Origin: Sphingobium sp. YR768
GTDB taxonomy: Bacteria > Pseudomonadota > Alphaproteobacteria > Sphingomonadales > Sphingomonadaceae
Reading direction: 5' to 3'
Assembly: GCF_900111125.1 (NCBI RefSeq)
Contig: NZ_FOGE01000004.1
Span: 1-64,000, forward strand
DNA: 64,000 bases
The position numbers were made by a program, and so were the translations under genes. This document shows, piece by piece, positions 17,767-26,986 of this stretch (the first letter of the stretch is position 1; each line of letters opens with the position of its first letter). A model generated the notes under the pieces. The model ran no database searches, was not told where the DNA came from, and saw nothing but the letters and a program-made list of their open reading frames with translations.

Positions 17767-18379
17767 GCCCACTGTCCATATTGTTGATGACGAAGCGGCA
17801 ATCCGCCGTTCGGCCGGCTTCCTTCTGAAGAAGTCGGGATATAGAGTGGAAGCGTGGCCGTCGGGGGTCGAGTTTCTCAAGGATGTGCGAAGCGCCGCCG
17901 AAGGGTGTATCCTGCTGGACATCCGCATGCCCGTCATGGATGGCCTTGATGTCCAACAGGCCCTGATCGATCAAGGCGTGACGATGCCGATCGTTCTGCT
18001 GACAGGTCATGCCGATGTCGGCATCGCGGTGCGCGCGATGAAGGCTGGCGCGGTCGATTTCGTCGAGAAGCCTTTCGACATTGCGGTGCTGCTTGACGCC
18101 ATCGAGGCTGCCTTCGCGCGGCTCGACGACAAGGAACGCTATGCGGCGTCCGCGCAGGAAGCGGCGCTCGTCATAGCCAGCCTTACCCCGCGTGAGCGCG
18201 ACGTCCTCGAAGGCCTTGCCAGGGGGCTGCCCAACAAGACTATCGCCTATGATCTCGGCATATCCGCCCGAACGGTCGAGGTACATCGCGCGAATCTGAT
18301 GGCGAAACTTGGCGTCCGCTCCTTCCCCGATGCCCTGCGGATCGCCTTCGCAGCCGGCCTGGGCATCTATCCGAACTGA
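17756..18379 (+). CDS. fixJ: FixJ-like response regulator
   Basis: A 207-residue regulator with a receiver domain (residues 1-120; acidic pair DDE at 11-13, phosphoacceptor Asp55 in LLDIRMP, switch Thr in LLTGHAD, Lys in VEKPF) and a LuxR/FixJ helix-turn-helix (about 140-200, LTPRERDVLEGLARGLPNKTIAYDLGISARTVEVHR). Its start lies inside the end of fixL, so the two are coupled. It is expected to be phosphorylated by FixL at low oxygen and to bind the GTACGTAG-like motifs near PHA, phasin and stress genes; that link is inferred. Confidence 0.92.
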   Translation: MSDRPTVHIVDDEAAIRRSAGFLLKKSGYRVEAWPSGVEFLKDVRSAAEGCILLDIRMPVMDGLDVQQALIDQGVTMPIVLLTGHADVGIAVRAMKAGAVDFVEKPFDIAVLLDAIEAAFARLDDKERYAASAQEAALVIASLTPRERDVLEGLARGLPNKTIAYDLGISARTVEVHRANLMAKLGVRSFPDALRIAFAAGLGIYPN

Positions 18380-18397
18380 GATTTTTGATTGGGGGGA

Positions 18398-18405
18398 TTA
18401 CGTAG
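18398..18405 (+). promoter_or_regulatory. FixJ-like binding motif upstream of the lone receiver gene
   Basis: TTACGTAG follows fixJ by 18 bp and lies 36 bp before the start of the next gene. It matches seven of eight consensus positions. It could let FixJ control a separate transcript beginning here. Confidence 0.45.
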
Positions 18406-18441
18406 GGACGGGAATTTGGATGAGACACATAGTGGCAACAG

Positions 18442-18858
18442 ATGGTAAAGCCCGAGTGGAAATCCGCGATGCTACAGCGTGGCAGTCATGCCGATTTAGA
18501 ACGGTTGCGTGTCCTGCTCGTGGAAGACGACAGCGCCGATCGTCGCTCCATCCAGTTGATGCTCCGGGCCTATGGTTATGACGTGCGCGCCTTTTCGAGC
18601 GCCGCTCTCGCGCTCGCTGATCCTTCCGCCACCCTGGCAGCTTGCCTTGTTACCGACGATCGCATGGCGGGAATGAGCGGGCCGGAATTGCTGCACGCCC
18701 TTCGGGCCGCCGGATGGCGACAGCCGGCCATCCTGATAACGGCCGATCGAACCTATCTCAAAGATCGGGAAAATGCGGAGTTCACCGATATTCTGGAGAA
18801 GCCCCTGGTCGACCGCAGGCTGCTCGCCTGCGTCGATCGTGCCACTGGCCGAACATAG
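18442..18858 (+). CDS. Single-domain response regulator
   Basis: A 138-residue receiver-only protein with the acidic pair in RVLLVEDDSADRRS, the phosphoacceptor region CLVTDDRMAGMSG, the conserved Thr in ILITAD and Lys in ILEKPL. There is no output domain. Next to fixLJ it may act as a phosphate sink or competitor for FixL, as single receivers do in other hypoxia systems; no direct evidence is in the sequence. An in-frame ATG at 18469 is an alternative start and would give the FixJ-like motif more normal spacing. Confidence 0.8.
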   Translation: MVKPEWKSAMLQRGSHADLERLRVLLVEDDSADRRSIQLMLRAYGYDVRAFSSAALALADPSATLAACLVTDDRMAGMSGPELLHALRAAGWRQPAILITADRTYLKDRENAEFTDILEKPLVDRRLLACVDRATGRT

Positions 18859-18931
18859 GAAGCGCGCTTTACCGTGAATTCATCGCTATCTCAGCGGGCG
18901 GATTGTCGAAGTACACACTGTTCCAAGGGGC

Positions 18932-18939
18932 CTACGTAC
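18932..18939 (-). promoter_or_regulatory. FixJ-like binding motif upstream of universal stress gene
   Basis: CTACGTAC on the plus strand is the exact reverse complement of GTACGTAG. It lies about 66-73 bp upstream of the universal stress protein start, in a 146-bp intergenic space. Confidence 0.5.
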
Positions 18940-19004
18940 ATTCCACGAATGCACTAGTTTCCTTGATGATCGACCATCTCGCCGATGCAATTGCGGAGGG
19001 TATG

Positions 19005-19823
19005 ATGGCGAAGGACATATTGGCGATCGTCGATACAGGTGATGCGGACGAGCAGTTCCTGAAGGATGCGCGCGAGTTTGCACGCTTTCGCGAAGCGCAT
19101 CTCACCATCGCAATCCTCTCGGCGGTTCCTACCCCCGACTATGCTGTCGCTTACGGGCCACCTTATTTTCTGCTCGCGGACTATGTGGAGGCGGCTGAGG
19201 AGAAGCTGGCCAAGGTTGCCAGGATCGGTGAGCGGGACGGCTTCGAGGTGCGGATACTGAGCGATGCACCGGAGTCTCTACTAGACAAGGCTCCGGTCCA
19301 GGCTCGTTATGCTGACCTGATCCTGTTCGGACAGGCCGATGCCTACGCCAACAAACATCTTCGCCGGCGCCTCTTCGAAAATGTCGCACTGTCGTCCGGA
19401 CGGCCGGTGATGATCCTGCCACCACAGTGGAATCCCCGCCCCCTCCATCATTTGGCGATTGGGTGGAATGCGACGCGGGAAGCAACCCGCGCGCTCGGTG
19501 ACGCATTGCAGTTGGCAATGCCTGGCGCGAAAATAGACGTGGTCGTCGTCGACGCCAAAAGCAGCGCAAAAGGGCATGGGTCTGAACCCGGTACCGACAT
19601 TGCCCGCAATCTCAGTCGGCATGGCTTTGATGTGACGGTCCATGGTTTGTTCTCGAAGGGTGAGAGCGAGTCTGCTGTCCTGGTCGATTTTGCGAGGCGG
19701 AACCGGGCAGATCTGCTGGTGGTCGGCGCGTCGGCGCACTCGCGCCTTCGCGAGCTGTTCCTGGGCGGCGTCACCCATGATCTGATCAATGGCGCGCCCT
19801 TGCCCGTCCTGTTCGGACACTGA
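19005..19823 (+). CDS. Universal stress protein, two tandem domains
   Basis: About 273 residues with two UspA-like alpha/beta domains (about 1-140 and 145-272). The second carries the end motif DLLVVGASAHSRLRELFLGGVTHDLI and the hydrophobic last strand LPVLFGH; the nucleotide-binding GxxGxxx(G) pattern is only partly kept (VVGASAHSRL). GGAGGG lies four bases before the ATG at 19005; an adjacent ATG at 19002 is equally possible. Such proteins accumulate in hypoxia and stasis in other bacteria. A FixJ-like motif upstream supports control by the neighbouring two-component system. Confidence 0.85.
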   Translation: MAKDILAIVDTGDADEQFLKDAREFARFREAHLTIAILSAVPTPDYAVAYGPPYFLLADYVEAAEEKLAKVARIGERDGFEVRILSDAPESLLDKAPVQARYADLILFGQADAYANKHLRRRLFENVALSSGRPVMILPPQWNPRPLHHLAIGWNATREATRALGDALQLAMPGAKIDVVVVDAKSSAKGHGSEPGTDIARNLSRHGFDVTVHGLFSKGESESAVLVDFARRNRADLLVVGASAHSRLRELFLGGVTHDLINGAPLPVLFGH

Positions 19824-20018
19824 CGCTGCCTTTGCCGGAACGGAAAGGACTCCGTGCCCCTGCGAGGCCGCTTGCCGGATTGCCCGCCAAATGAGGATCA
19901 CAAGACCGGAGCCAGGCTGTTCCGTGTTCGAGTAATTTCTATCTCAGTTTCCGCCAGCAACTCCGATAAGCCTGGATGATGTATAACAGTGTCGTTTCAC
20001 ACATTACCGGAGTGCGTT

Positions 20019-20324
20019 GTGCGAGCAGAGCATGGCAGGATCGAAGGCCCTTATACCCTCAATGAAGATATCGCCCTCTATGGCATGATCGCCGGCGACG
20101 CGACCCTGCGCCGAGGCGCCCGGTTCGTCCTCCACGGCACAATCACGGGCAACCTGGTCATTGAGAGGGGCAGTCGCGCCATCATCCACGGCACCGTGGC
20201 GGGACGCATTTACAACGAAGGCGGTCGTGTCGAGATTTTCGGGATCGTCGATGCCGTCGCAAATGGTTCGCGCGATGCCATCACGATTATCGATCCCGCC
20301 GCCCATGTTCGGGGACGGCCATGA
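20019..20324 (+). CDS. Small beta-helical, bactofilin-like protein
   Basis: About 101 residues of short repeated strands with regular Gly turns (ARFVLHGTITGNLVIERGSRAIIHGTVAGRIYNEGGRVEIFGIVDAV), a right-handed beta-helix pattern like polymer-forming bactofilins. There is no membrane segment. The GTG at 20019 has GGAG at a good distance; an in-frame GTG at 19989 would add ten residues. It sits between stress protein and cation ATPase genes. Its role is unknown. Confidence 0.55.
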   Translation: MRAEHGRIEGPYTLNEDIALYGMIAGDATLRRGARFVLHGTITGNLVIERGSRAIIHGTVAGRIYNEGGRVEIFGIVDAVANGSRDAITIIDPAAHVRGRP

Positions 20325-20541
20325 GCAAACGCTATCGAGAACCCGGAAGGGACCGATGATGATTGTCGATATGATAAGGTAGGCGCTCTGTGCGCATTCC
20401 CGGCCTGCACGCACGGTGCGGTCTAAAGCGATCTTCTTTGCCGCGCGGGCCGAACTATACCCTAGTATGATCCCGTATATGCCCGGCAGGCGCCAATCCT
20501 GATCTTTCGGCCAGTTCAACGAACTGACGGGGTGATAATCG
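20325..20541. other. Intergenic region before the P-type ATPase
   Basis: About 217 bp with no supported gene. No GTACGTAG-type motif and no TTGAT-N4-ATCAA (FNR/FixK) box was seen by eye, so oxygen control of the ATPase is not supported directly. Confidence 0.3.
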
Positions 20542-23217
20542 GTGAAGCTGGATAAGATCGTGGCATGGCATGCTCTGCCGGCTAATATGGTTCTCGACAG
20601 GTTGGACGCAGACATTGCCGGTCTTAGTGAGCAAGACGCTGGCAAGAGGCTTGCAGAGCATGGCCCGAACGCGCTTCCCAGCGCGGCGGGGATACATCCA
20701 CTGCTACGCTTCCTCGCCCAGTTTAACAGCGCGCTGATCTATTTTCTTCTCGCCGCAGCATTTGCAGCCGGGCTGCTCGGGCATCTCGTCGACGCGATCG
20801 TCATCGCGGTGGTCGTTCTCGTCAACGCGGTCGTCGGCTTCGTCCAGGAAGGAAAAGCCGAGCGCGCGCTGGGCGCGATCCGCGACATGATCGCTCCACA
20901 CGCGGTCGTCCTGCGCGAAGGCGCGCGTCGCACGGTCGCAGTTCCCGATCTGGTGCCTGGTGATATCGTGATGCTGGAGGCCGGCGACCGTGTGCCTGCG
21001 GATCTTCGGCTGTTGCGTGCCAGGGGTCTTCTTATAGATGAAGCTCCGCTCACGGGCGAGTCCGTCGCTGTCGAAAAGCATGAAGATCCGGTCGAGGCGT
21101 CGTTCGGGATTGCCGACCAGCGCAGCATGGCCTTTTCAGGCACGCTCGTGGCCTCGGGACAAGCAAGCGGTGTTGTTGCTGCAACCGGGATGGACACGCA
21201 GATCGGCCGGATCAGCCGTCTGCTCCAGTCTGTCGACACGGTCACAACGCCGCTGTTGCGCCAGATCAACCGCTTTGCGCGCCGCTTCACCTGGTTTGTC
21301 ATGGCGGGTGCGGTCGCCCTGTTCACCTTCGCTGTGGTGGCACGCGAGTTTCACTGGATTGATGCGTTGATTGCGATCGTCGCGCTTGCCGTTGGTATCA
21401 TCCCCGAGGGGCTGCCGGCGGTTATCACGATTACCCTCGCGATCGGCGTGCAACGGATGGCCAAGCGCAATGCCGTGATCCGGCGGCTTCCCGCCGTAGA
21501 AACGCTTGGGGCCACGTCCGTGATCTGCTCTGACAAGACAGGTACGCTCACACGCAACGAGATGATGGTGCGGCGTGTTCTCATCGAGAAAGACGAGATT
21601 CTGGTGGGAGGCTCAGGCTATGCGCCGGAGGGCGGCCTGACCAGCGAGGGGGCCGATGACGATGCCGACGCCATTGCTTCGGCAAGCGCCATCATCCGCT
21701 GCGGACTTCTGTGCAATGATGCGATGCTGCGAAATGATGGCGGACATTGGAAGGTCGATGGCGACCCGATGGAAGGCGCGCTGGTCGCGCTGGCGATGAA
21801 GGCTGGAGCCAACGCTGATCACTTGCGCGGCGAATGGCGGCGGCTCGACGAAATCCCATTTGATGCAGCCTATCGCTTCATGGCGACCCTCCATGAGGGG
21901 CCAGGCAGCGAACCGGTGATCTTCATCAAGGGTGCGCCCGAAGAAGTGATGGCGATCGCGGGCATCGACCAGCAGCTCTGGGACCAGCGGATCACGAAGG
22001 CGGCTGAACATGGCGAACGCCTGCTCGGCTTCGCCATGAAGCGGCTCGCCTCGCGCAAGGAGCGCATTGTCTTTGACGACCTGAAGAGCGACGTCGAGTT
22101 TCTCGGCCTGATGGGCTTCATCGACCCGCCGCGTGACGAAGCGCGAGCGGCAATTGCCGAGTGCCGCTCGGCCGGCATCGCCGTCAAGATGATTACCGGC
22201 GATCACCTCGCCACGGCGCTCGCCATCTCACGGCAGCTTGATATCAGCGCGGATCCGCACGGCCTTACTGGCAAGGACGTCGAAGCACTGAGCGACGACG
22301 CGCTTGCCGCGCATGTGCTGAACGTCGACGTTTTTGCCCGCACCAGCCCCGAGCATAAGTTACGGATCGTTAGAGCCCTCCAGTCGCATGGCCTCATCGT
22401 CGCCATGACAGGTGATGGCGTCAATGATGCGCCGTCCCTCAAGCAGGCCGATGTCGGCACCGCGATGGGCCATAAGGGGACCGAGGCGGCGAAGGAAGCG
22501 GCCGAGATGGTCCTGCTCGACGATAATTTCGCTTCGATCGTCGCCGCGGTGCGCGAAGGACGCACGGTTTACGACAATATCCGCAAGGTGATTGCCTGGA
22601 CACTGCCAACCAATGGCGGCGAAACGGTGGCTGTCGTTCTGGCCATCCTGATTGGCTTCACCCTGCCGATGACGGCAACCCAGATCCTGTGGATCAACCT
22701 GGTGCTTGCCGTGACGCTGGGTCTGGTCCTTGCGTTCGAACCGAGCGAGCCGGGCACGATGACGCGGCGTCCGCGGGCAGCGAGCGCGCCGCTGCTCTCG
22801 CCCTTCCTCCTCTGGCGCGTCTTCCTCGTCTCGATGCTGCTCGCGGGTCTGGGGCTTGGCGTCTTCTTCTACACGCTCGATCAGGGCCGCAGCGTCGAAA
22901 CGGCGCGGACGATGGTCGTCAACATGCTGGTCGTGGCGGAAATCTTCTACCTGTTCAACGTGCGCTATCTCCACATGCGCTCGCTCACCTGGCGCGGCGC
23001 GATCGGAACGCCGGTCGTGCTTGGCGCAATCGCAACGGTCGCAATCGCGCAGCTTCTCTACACCTATGCGCCGTTCATGCAGGCGATCTTCGAAAGTCGG
23101 CCGCTCACCTTCACCGACGGCGCGCTCATCATCGCCCTGGGCGCAGGTCTGTTCTTCTGCCTTGAAGCGGAAAAGCTGCTGATGCGCCGCCTTGGCTGGT
23201 TCGACGAACTGTCCTGA
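20542..23217 (+). CDS. Cation-transporting P-type ATPase (P2 type, PMCA/SERCA-like)
   Basis: An 891-residue membrane pump. In order: the N-terminal cation ATPase domain ([20 protein letters not shown]), actuator TGES in [12 protein letters not shown], the membrane motif PEGLPA typical of Ca2+/Na+-K+ type pumps, the phosphorylation site [12 protein letters not shown] (Asp), the nucleotide-binding KGAPEEVM, the hinge [18 protein letters not shown] and a C-terminal six-helix cation ATPase domain. There is no heavy-metal CPC motif. The ion is not determined; Ca2+ or monovalent cations are possible. It starts with GTG. Such pumps recur with universal stress proteins in hypoxia islands. Confidence 0.9.
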   Translation: MKLDKIVAWHALPANMVLDRLDADIAGLSEQDAGKRLAEHGPNALPSAAGIHPLLRFLAQFNSALIYFLLAAAFAAGLLGHLVDAIVIAVVVLVNAVVGFVQEGKAERALGAIRDMIAPHAVVLREGARRTVAVPDLVPGDIVMLEAGDRVPADLRLLRARGLLIDEAPLTGESVAVEKHEDPVEASFGIADQRSMAFSGTLVASGQASGVVAATGMDTQIGRISRLLQSVDTVTTPLLRQINRFARRFTWFVMAGAVALFTFAVVAREFHWIDALIAIVALAVGIIPEGLPAVITITLAIGVQRMAKRNAVIRRLPAVETLGATSVICSDKTGTLTRNEMMVRRVLIEKDEILVGGSGYAPEGGLTSEGADDDADAIASASAIIRCGLLCNDAMLRNDGGHWKVDGDPMEGALVALAMKAGANADHLRGEWRRLDEIPFDAAYRFMATLHEGPGSEPVIFIKGAPEEVMAIAGIDQQLWDQRITKAAEHGERLLGFAMKRLASRKERIVFDDLKSDVEFLGLMGFIDPPRDEARAAIAECRSAGIAVKMITGDHLATALAISRQLDISADPHGLTGKDVEALSDDALAAHVLNVDVFARTSPEHKLRIVRALQSHGLIVAMTGDGVNDAPSLKQADVGTAMGHKGTEAAKEAAEMVLLDDNFASIVAAVREGRTVYDNIRKVIAWTLPTNGGETVAVVLAILIGFTLPMTATQILWINLVLAVTLGLVLAFEPSEPGTMTRRPRAASAPLLSPFLLWRVFLVSMLLAGLGLGVFFYTLDQGRSVETARTMVVNMLVVAEIFYLFNVRYLHMRSLTWRGAIGTPVVLGAIATVAIAQLLYTYAPFMQAIFESRPLTFTDGALIIALGAGLFFCLEAEKLLMRRLGWFDELS

Positions 23218-23258
23218 CTGGACTGACTTAGTCCAAACTAACGATGAAAGGATGTCGC

Positions 23259-24134
23259 ATGAATGAGATAGTCGCGCCGCGGAAGATACTATTGACCACG
23301 GACCTCAGTTGCCGCTGCGATCGGGCACTGGACCGTGCGATCCAGCTAGCCAGGGCCTGGGACGCCGAACTGATCGCGGCCCATGTCGTGGACCCCGACG
23401 CAACGCGCCAGTTCCGCTTCGATCGCACGCCGGCGTCCTGGCGGCGCCTGCCGAGCCCCATCGACCGGATGCGATGGCGCCTCCGGCGCGATCTGGGCGA
23501 CGCTGCCGGTGGCATCCGCGTCATAGTTGAGGAAGGCGAGCCATCGGAAATCTTGCTGGCGATCGCTGCCCGCGAAGGCTGCGACCTTATCGTCACAGGC
23601 GTCGCACGCGATGAAACGCTGGGTCGCTTCTTTCTTGGCAATACCGTCAATCGGCTTGTGCGAGGATCGGCGGCGCCCGTCCTCGTCGTACATGACCGGG
23701 CAACAAGACCCTACAAGAACATCATGGTGGCGACCGACTTTTCAGAAGCATCGCTTCAGGCGCTGCTGGCAACGTCACATCTGTTTCCGACTGCCGCACT
23801 AACACTGTTCCACGCCTATGATGTGCCGTTTTCCGGCTTTCTTGACGACCAGAGCTTCAAACGTGACCTGCGCGCGATGGAGAAGGAACTTCAGACCCGG
23901 TTTCTTGGTGATGACCGAGTGGAGGCGCGGTTACGCCAGCGGCTCGACGTGGTCATCGAACATGGCTCTCCAGAGCGGCAGCTCAGCGACTATGTCGAGG
24001 ATCAGCAGATGGATCTGACGGTGATAGGTAGCCATGGGCGGGGCGCTTTGTTCGACGCGCTCATCGGCAGCACTGCCAAGGCCCTGATCGAAAAGCTCGA
24101 AGGCGATCTCCTGATCATCCGTTATCAGCCGTAG
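23259..24134 (+). CDS. Universal stress protein, two tandem domains
   Basis: A 291-residue cytosolic protein with two complete Usp domains. The first ends near LIVTGVARDETLGRFFLGNTVNRLVRGSAAPVLVV and the second has the full motif LTVIGSHGRGALFDALIGSTAKALIEKLEGDLLII. The second domain fits the ATP-binding G-2x-G-9x-G-S/T pattern better than the first. The ATG at 23259 follows AAAGGATG; an ATG at 23244 is less likely. It lies 41 bp after the P-type ATPase, probably on the same transcript. Confidence 0.88.
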   Translation: MNEIVAPRKILLTTDLSCRCDRALDRAIQLARAWDAELIAAHVVDPDATRQFRFDRTPASWRRLPSPIDRMRWRLRRDLGDAAGGIRVIVEEGEPSEILLAIAAREGCDLIVTGVARDETLGRFFLGNTVNRLVRGSAAPVLVVHDRATRPYKNIMVATDFSEASLQALLATSHLFPTAALTLFHAYDVPFSGFLDDQSFKRDLRAMEKELQTRFLGDDRVEARLRQRLDVVIEHGSPERQLSDYVEDQQMDLTVIGSHGRGALFDALIGSTAKALIEKLEGDLLIIRYQP

Positions 24135-24226
24135 GCTCCAATCCGGCATCGGACTCTCTCAGCTATGCGTCATCGAGCCAACGGCCTCAGTTCGAACAGC
24201 GACACTCCAGATAAGATGGCTCCGCT

Positions 24227-24245
24227 AAGATACGATTAGTATCTT
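24227..24245. promoter_or_regulatory. TetR-type operator upstream of the ABC efflux operon
   Basis: AAGATACGATTAGTATCTT is a perfect 7-bp inverted repeat around five bases, in the 309-bp region before the outer-membrane factor gene. The same sequence with three changes occurs at 31746-31764, after the island's TetR gene. Two such copies flanking a TetR-bearing efflux island suggest that this repressor binds both. Confidence 0.65.
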
Positions 24246-24443
24246 GTAAGCGAGCGCGCCTGACGATATGACGGGGTCTCGTTCACAGAGATGGTGTCTT
24301 TCTCGCGATTGTTCGCGGGAGGCTGGCTGGCGCAGTGCGTGCGTTTGGGCACGTCGCTGCGCGCGCGGTCCAGATTGAGGGCAAACAGGCGAGCGTCGCG
24401 GGCGAGGACAAGTCGGGCACGGGCAAATGGGGGTTATCGACTG

Positions 24444-25913
24444 TTGGCTGAGCAATCAAAGAAGAGGCGTCGGGAAGAATGGCGCGCAGGCTGGATCGGG
24501 ACCGGCCTCGCCCTGCTGCTTTCCGGCTGTTCCTTTGCTCCCCAATATGGTCGTCCTTCGCTGCCGGTCGCCGATCATTATCCCGGCGTGCATGGACAGG
24601 AGCCGTCGATCGCCCGGCTTGGCTGGCGCGATTTCTTCCACGATGCCGAGGTGCAGGCGCTGATCGCCCAGGCGCTTGCAAACAACCGTGACATCCGCGT
24701 GGCGACCGCACGGGTCGCCGAAGCGCGTGCGGCCTGGCGGATCGAGGGCGCGCCGCTCTATCCGCAGCTTGACGCGGTGGGCACGGGAACGCGGGGCCGT
24801 TCGATCTTCAATCTTCCAGGGACCGGAACCCAGCGCTTCGATACGCGGCAGGTCAGCGCCCAGCTCAGCGCGGGCTGGGAGATCGATTTCTGGGGCCGGC
24901 TGCGCAATCTGCGCGATGCGGCCCGGTCGCAATATCTGGCGAGCGAGGAAGCGCGCCGCGCGGTCGCGACCGATCTCATCGCGCAGGTCGTGAACGGCTA
25001 TCTGCTCGAACGCGACTATGAGGAACGCGCGGCCCTTGCCGCGCAGTCGCTTCGCACACGCGAGGAGGGGCTGCGCATCATGCGGCGGCGCTATGAGGTG
25101 GGCTCCGGCTCCAGGCTGGAGATGATCCAGGCCCAGACCCTGCTGGCGCAGGCGCAGACGGTCCTGCACGCGCTGGAGCAGGATCGGGCTGTCAACCGCA
25201 ACGCGCTTGCACTGCTTGTAGGAAGCCCGGTGACGATCGCGCCGGGTGCGCTCGGTCTCGCCGCGACGGGACCGATTGCAGAGCTTCCGGCGGGATTGCC
25301 GTCGGACCTGCTGGTCAACCGGCCCGATATCGTCGCGGCCGAACATCAGCTTCGGGCCGCCGATGCGAACATCGGCGCGGCGCGCGCTGCCTTTCTTCCC
25401 AACATCAGCCTGACCGGCGCCTATGGCACGGCGAGCGACGCGCTGGACGGCCTGTTTGGCGCCAATAGCGAGGCCTGGACTTTCACGCCGACCATCACGC
25501 TGCCGCTGTTCAACGCAGGGCGGCTCAAGGGCAATCTCGACGTTGCCGAGGCACGACGCGACCGCGCTGTGGCTGAGTATGAGCGCACGATCCAGACCGC
25601 CTTTCGCGATGTGTCGGATGCCCTGGTGCGCAGGCGGCAACTCGGCCTCCAGATCGACAGCACACGCGCGCTGCTGGACGCGCAGCGCGAACGCGCGCGG
25701 CTTGCCCAGCTTCGGTTCGACAATGGCCGATCGGCCTATCTCGAAGTACTCGATGCCCAGCGCGACCTGTTCGATGCGGAGCAGGCGCTGGTCCAGCTTC
25801 GCCGCGCCGAGCTGGCGAGCATCGTCGCCCTTTATTCAGCGCTGGGAGGCGGGTTCGCCGCCGACCGGACCTTCGACATCGACAGCGGGACGCAAGGCGG
25901 GGAACAGCCATGA
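24444..25913 (+). CDS. Outer-membrane efflux lipoprotein, NodT/OprM family
   Basis: Trimeric outer-membrane channel of a tripartite exporter. The lipobox LLLSGC suits a signal peptide if translation starts at the TTG at 24444 (Cys at residue 29, 489 residues, GGGGGT nine bases upstream). An ATG at 24291 would give a 60-residue extra N-terminus unlike the family. Two OEP repeats follow, with typical features: [66 protein letters not shown] and [14 protein letters not shown]. It is first in an operon with an adaptor and two ABC genes. Confidence 0.9.
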   Translation: MAEQSKKRRREEWRAGWIGTGLALLLSGCSFAPQYGRPSLPVADHYPGVHGQEPSIARLGWRDFFHDAEVQALIAQALANNRDIRVATARVAEARAAWRIEGAPLYPQLDAVGTGTRGRSIFNLPGTGTQRFDTRQVSAQLSAGWEIDFWGRLRNLRDAARSQYLASEEARRAVATDLIAQVVNGYLLERDYEERAALAAQSLRTREEGLRIMRRRYEVGSGSRLEMIQAQTLLAQAQTVLHALEQDRAVNRNALALLVGSPVTIAPGALGLAATGPIAELPAGLPSDLLVNRPDIVAAEHQLRAADANIGAARAAFLPNISLTGAYGTASDALDGLFGANSEAWTFTPTITLPLFNAGRLKGNLDVAEARRDRAVAEYERTIQTAFRDVSDALVRRRQLGLQIDSTRALLDAQRERARLAQLRFDNGRSAYLEVLDAQRDLFDAEQALVQLRRAELASIVALYSALGGGFAADRTFDIDSGTQGGEQP

Positions 25914-26986
25914 CAGAAGGAACACGCAAAAAATGGCTCATGCGCGCGGGACTCGCCGTCGCTGCCCTCGGGCTGGGCTATTTTCTGTGGTCGGCGCTCA
26001 AGTCTTCCGGACTCCCGAACGGGATCATCAGCGGCAATGGCCGGATCGAGGCGGTGGAGATCGACGTCTCCGCCAAATCGCCGGGCCGAATACGCGACAT
26101 CGTTGCCGACGAAGGGCAGATGGTGGCCGCCGGGCAGGTTGTCGCGCACATGGACGTGGACGTGCTGAAAGCGCAGCAAGCCGAGGCGCAGGCTCAGCTC
26201 GCCCAGGCGATCAACATGATCGAAACCGCGCAAAGCCAGGTCGCGCAGCGCCAGAGCGAGCGGGCGGCAGCCCTCGCCACCGTGCGGCAACGCGAGGCCG
26301 AACTTGTCGCGGCGCGCAAGCGGCTCGGACGGTCCGAGACGCTGGCGCGCGAGGGCGCAACCGCCGTGCAGGAGCGCGATGATGACGCGGCGAATGTCGA
26401 GGGCGCGGCGGCGGCGGTCGAAGCGGCCCGCGCGCAGCTCGCGGCCGTCGATGCGGCAGTGGCCACGGCGCGTAGTCAGGTGATCGGCGCCCGGTCCAAT
26501 GTCGATGCCGCGCGTGCGACCATCGAGCGCGTCCAGGCGGATATTCGCGACAGCGATCTTCGCGCACCCCGCGCCGGGCGCGTGCAATATCGGGTTGCCC
26601 AGCCCGGCGAGGTGGTTTCCGGCGGAGGCCGCGTGCTGAACCTCGTCGACCTCACCGATGTCTATATGACCTTTTTCGTCCCCGAGACCGAGGCGGGCCG
26701 GGTCGGCATCGGAAGCGAGGTGCGTATCGTCCTCGACACCGCGCCCGATTATCCGATCCCGGCGAAAGTCAGCTTTGTCGCCGACGTGGCGCAGTTCACC
26801 CCCAAGACCGTCGAGACCCAGAGCGAGCGGCAGAAACTCATGTTCCGGGTGAAGGCGCGGATCGATCCGCCACTGCTCCAGCGCAACATCGCCCATGTCA
26901 AAACCGGCCTTCCGGGCGTCGCCTATCTTCGGATCGACCCCGAGGTGCACTGGCCCGACAGCCTCGCGCTTCGGCCCCTGCCGTGA
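25910..26986 (+). CDS. HlyD-family periplasmic adaptor (YhiI-like)
   Basis: A 358-residue membrane-fusion protein with one N-terminal membrane helix ([16 protein letters not shown]), a biotinyl-lipoyl half ([32 protein letters not shown]), a long coiled-coil hairpin (about 75-200, rich in Ala/Gln/Glu), the returning lipoyl half ([21 protein letters not shown]) and a beta-barrel. It overlaps the genes on both sides by ATGA/GTGA junctions. The order adaptor, fused ABC ATPase, ABC-2 permease matches the E. coli yhiI-rbbA-yhhJ arrangement. Confidence 0.9.
   Translation: MTEGTRKKWLMRAGLAVAALGLGYFLWSALKSSGLPNGIISGNGRIEAVEIDVSAKSPGRIRDIVADEGQMVAAGQVVAHMDVDVLKAQQAEAQAQLAQAINMIETAQSQVAQRQSERAAALATVRQREAELVAARKRLGRSETLAREGATAVQERDDDAANVEGAAAAVEAARAQLAAVDAAVATARSQVIGARSNVDAARATIERVQADIRDSDLRAPRAGRVQYRVAQPGEVVSGGGRVLNLVDLTDVYMTFFVPETEAGRVGIGSEVRIVLDTAPDYPIPAKVSFVADVAQFTPKTVETQSERQKLMFRVKARIDPPLLQRNIAHVKTGLPGVAYLRIDPEVHWPDSLALRPLP

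Noticed and set aside
20325-20541. FNR/FixK box before the P-type ATPase
   Set aside because: No TTGAT-N4-ATCAA pattern was found, although the island's theme made it likely.
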